A DNA stretch of 43,796 bases from positions 62,319 through 106,114 of the forward strand of contig MU130358.1 of assembly GCA_015039465.1 (NCBI GenBank). Reading direction: 5' to 3'. The translations under genes were made by a program, and so were the position numbers. Below, piece by piece: positions 41,440 to 43,796 of this stretch. Below the pieces are notes generated by a model, which was not told the DNA's origin, did not search any database, and worked only from the letters and a program-made list of their open reading frames with translations. Within the stretch, counting starts at the first letter, position 1, and each line of letters begins with the position of its first letter. This DNA comes from Phlegmacium glaucopus. Taxonomy: Eukaryota > Basidiomycota > Agaricomycetes > Agaricales > Cortinariaceae.

Positions 41440-43632
41440 TCAAGAGAGCGGAAGAGGTCTGGGTTTAGTCGGGTAGTTCATGTGGAAATCAGCAACAAGT
41501 TCGGACGTGTGTCCTAATTCATTAGCTGGTAACCAGGAAGCTTCTTCGTCGGTACCTTCATAGCCAGACCACTTGACTAGGTACAGAAGTTTGCATACAC
41601 ACCGTCTGTTGTCCAATTTAGAGTCCAAAATTTCGGAGACCTCGAATTCCTGCTCTCTGTCAATGACGACTGGAGGAGGCGGAGGTTGAGTGCATTCCGG
41701 AATAGTGTTTGGAACGGAGGGCTCTAGCATGGAAACATGGAAGACAGGATGGATGGCACGCAAGTTGTCAGGAAGTCGGAGGGTCCAGGACAAAGGACCT
41801 GCCTGAGCTATAATCTCATACGGACCAAGATACTTCTCAGAGAGTTTCTTTGAAGGTCTGGTCGTACGGAAGAATTGCGCTTTGACAAAGGCTCGATCTC
41901 CAACCTTGAAGTCCGGAGGAGGAATCCGACGCTTGTCCACGGAACATTGGTATTGTTCCTGGGAAGTAAGGATAGCTTTTCAGAGTTCCTCGTGGAGTTT
42001 GTTAAGGTCCGTAACGTACTTGTGAGCACAGGAGGAGATGAGGTCGTACTCTGGATGGATAGTGATAGCCGGATCGTAGCCTTTGTTGGCAAAGAACGGA
42101 GATACACCAGTAGTGGCACTCGGAGTATTGTTGTAGGAGAATTCCGCTAACGGGAGAAGTGAACTCCAGTTGTCTTGCTGATAATTGCAGTAGATATGTA
42201 TGTATTGTTCCAAGGTTTGGTTGACGCATTCCGTTTGTCTGTCACCTTCCGGGTGGTATCCGGAGGTAAAGTGCAGCTTCATGTCGAGGGCTTTTCTGAG
42301 GGATCTGAAGAAGTGAGATACAAACTCGGAACCGCGATCAGAAGTTACATGGGATGGAACACCGTGCTTGGAAAACACGTGGATGACAAATAGTTCAGCA
42401 AGTTGAGCGGACGTGATGGTGTTGTATGTGGGGATGAAAATGGATTGTTTCGTGAAACAGTCTACTACTACTAAGACCGCAGTGAAACCTTTGGAGTCCG
42501 GAAGGTGTTCAATGAAATCCATGGAGATGGAGTCCCAAGGACGGGACGGAACAGGGAGTTGTCAGAGTAAGCCATATGGTTTATGACATTTGGCTTTGGA
42601 CCGAGAACAGGTGGTGCAAGTCCTACAATAGTCAGTGACAAAAACACGAACACTGGGCCAAGTATATTCTCGACGGATAACTGCAAGAGTTCTATTGACA
42701 CCAAAATGTCTGGAGACAGGATGGTCATGATAATAACGAAGGACACAGAGACGAAGATCTCCAGAATCTGGAACATAGATCCATTGATCAATCCGGACAA
42801 ATCCAGAAGAGTCCTTAGACCATCTAGCATACTTCGGATTGTCTAGATCTGATAAGTAGGACTGTGCAAGGGGATCTGTGGAAAGAGCGGAAAGAATCCC
42901 CTTGATGAGCTCTTCGACATCCATGGTAAAGATACCACGGAGTACGATAGGAAGTAATGAAGTAGCTCGGAGTGAAGCGGAAAGTTGTTCGGAAGAAAAG
43001 ATAGGTTTAAAATTGTGTGGATTGACTTCACCGTAATCTTTCCCTCCCTCCTTTAGATAGAGGTCAGGACGACGAGTCAGCACGTCCGGTTTTGTCCCGA
43101 GACGGCCTGGGCAAAATCTGATAACCATGTTGAATGCGGAAAGGTACTCGGACCACCGGGCTTGACGCCGGGATAAGATTTTGGTGGTCGAGAAATACTC
43201 TAGATTCTTATGGTCAGTAACCACATCAACCGGGAAACTAGCACCTTCAAGGTAGTGACGCCAAGCTTTAAAAGCTTCAAAAATGGCGAGCAACTCCTTG
43301 TCGTGAACGTCATAATTCAATTCCGCACTGGAAAAGGTACGAGAACGATACGCGACGGGATGGATTTCTCCATCGGAATCACGGATGGAAAGGATAGCTG
43401 CTAAAGCGTAGTCCGAAGCGTCAGTTTCCACAATGATAGGACAGTTTGGCTTCCAGTGTGTTAACACTGGAGTGGAAATAAAACCCTCCTTGAGAGTCTT
43501 AAAAGCAAGGCGACAACTGTCATCAAAAACCCACGGAATATTTTTCCGGGTGAGACGGGTCAACGGAACCACAATATTGGAATAGTTGTGGATGAAACGT
43601 CTGTAAAAATTAGCAAAACCAAGGAAGGATTG
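41440..43632 (-). pseudogene. Ty3/Gypsy pol, 3' part: RT thumb, RNase H, integrase, chromodomain
   Basis: Minus strand from 43,632: SFLGFANFYRRFI (RT end), VETDASDYALAAILSI (RNase H first Asp), AYRSRTFSSAELNYDVHDKE, a zinc-binding H-H-C-C integrase head ending TCSRSKAKC, a stop, then MDFIEHLPDS, VVVDCFTK (first catalytic Asp), VTSDRGSEFVS (second Asp) and HPEGDRQTECVNQ (Glu). After a second stop come FKVGDRAFV and the chromodomain-like end YLVKWSGYEG with EASWLP. Two stops (42,562-42,564 and 41,980-41,982) fall where Arg/Lys is expected and each fits CGA to TGA. Gag, protease and most of RT are absent because an LTR inserted at 43,633. It is inactive. Confidence 0.85.
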
Positions 43633-43796
43633 TGTTACATTCCGTCATACGTTACTCCGGTCCAGCTCCGTCGGAGCTGTTTCCGGTAGTCCGTACTCCG
43701 AACAGTGCCTTCCCTTATATCCCGAACTACTCCTTCTATGTTCAACTCCGAGACTTCTCCGTGACATTCCGGTTCCTCCGACTATACTCCAAACCC
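43633..43796 (+). mobile_element. Second LTR of the same Gypsy family, plus orientation, runs off the window
   Basis: It begins TGTTACATTCCGTCATACG immediately after the RT sequence and aligns with the minus-strand LTR at 40,087. It has the opposite orientation to the element it interrupts, so it is a separate insertion (solo LTR or full nested element). Confidence 0.7.

Overview
The window looks like nuclear DNA of a filamentous basidiomycete, probably an Agaricomycete. Genes carry many 45-70 base introns with GT...AG borders and CTRAY-like branch points. Two genes encode CYP63-like cytochrome P450s, a basidiomycete family. The right third is packed with fungal transposable elements. The species cannot be told from the sequence alone.

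Bases 1-26,640 are a segmental-duplication mosaic. The recurring building block is a convergent pair: a small single-pass membrane protein gene of unknown function (here called the TA family) and a LACTB2-type metallo-beta-lactamase gene whose 3' end points at it. Three larger units are bounded at both ends by such pairs, with the TA genes outermost and pointing inward. Unit 1 spans about 500-6,850, unit 2 about 8,430-17,117, and unit 3 about 17,617-26,640. Their cargo is fragments of two housekeeping genes, CCT2 (chaperonin beta) and CWC22 (splicing factor). Units 2 and 3 also each carry an apparently intact 18-exon P450 gene. Introns are retained, so copying was at DNA level.

Units 2 and 3 are mirror images about an axis near 17,367. 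The two arms appear identical for about 1.59 kb on each side of a 17-base spacer, then diverge progressively outward. The axis lies between two identical, divergently oriented TA gene copies. In this repeat family the only copies that look intact are the two P450s (11,795-14,548 and 20,154-22,903) and one TA gene (8,510-9,437). The LACTB2, CCT2 and CWC22 copies are broken.

From 26,640 to the end the window is transposon territory: an AT-rich relic zone, a 382-base hAT-type miniature element with an 8-base target duplication, a decayed hAT transposase (minus strand), and a Tad1-like LINE (30.6-39.2 kb). The LINE's second ORF is interrupted by a 1.5-kb palindromic foldback element carrying tRNA-like pol III boxes, a deleted Tc1/mariner element and a solo LTR. 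A Ty3/Gypsy element follows on the minus strand (about 39.5-43.6 kb). It has an extra spliced antisense gene beside its LTR and is cut by another LTR of the same family. Several stops in these elements fit CGA-to-TGA changes, suggesting C-to-T decay.

No rRNA gene, intact tRNA gene, CRISPR array or bacterial feature was seen. All calls are by eye; identities and gene models were not computed.
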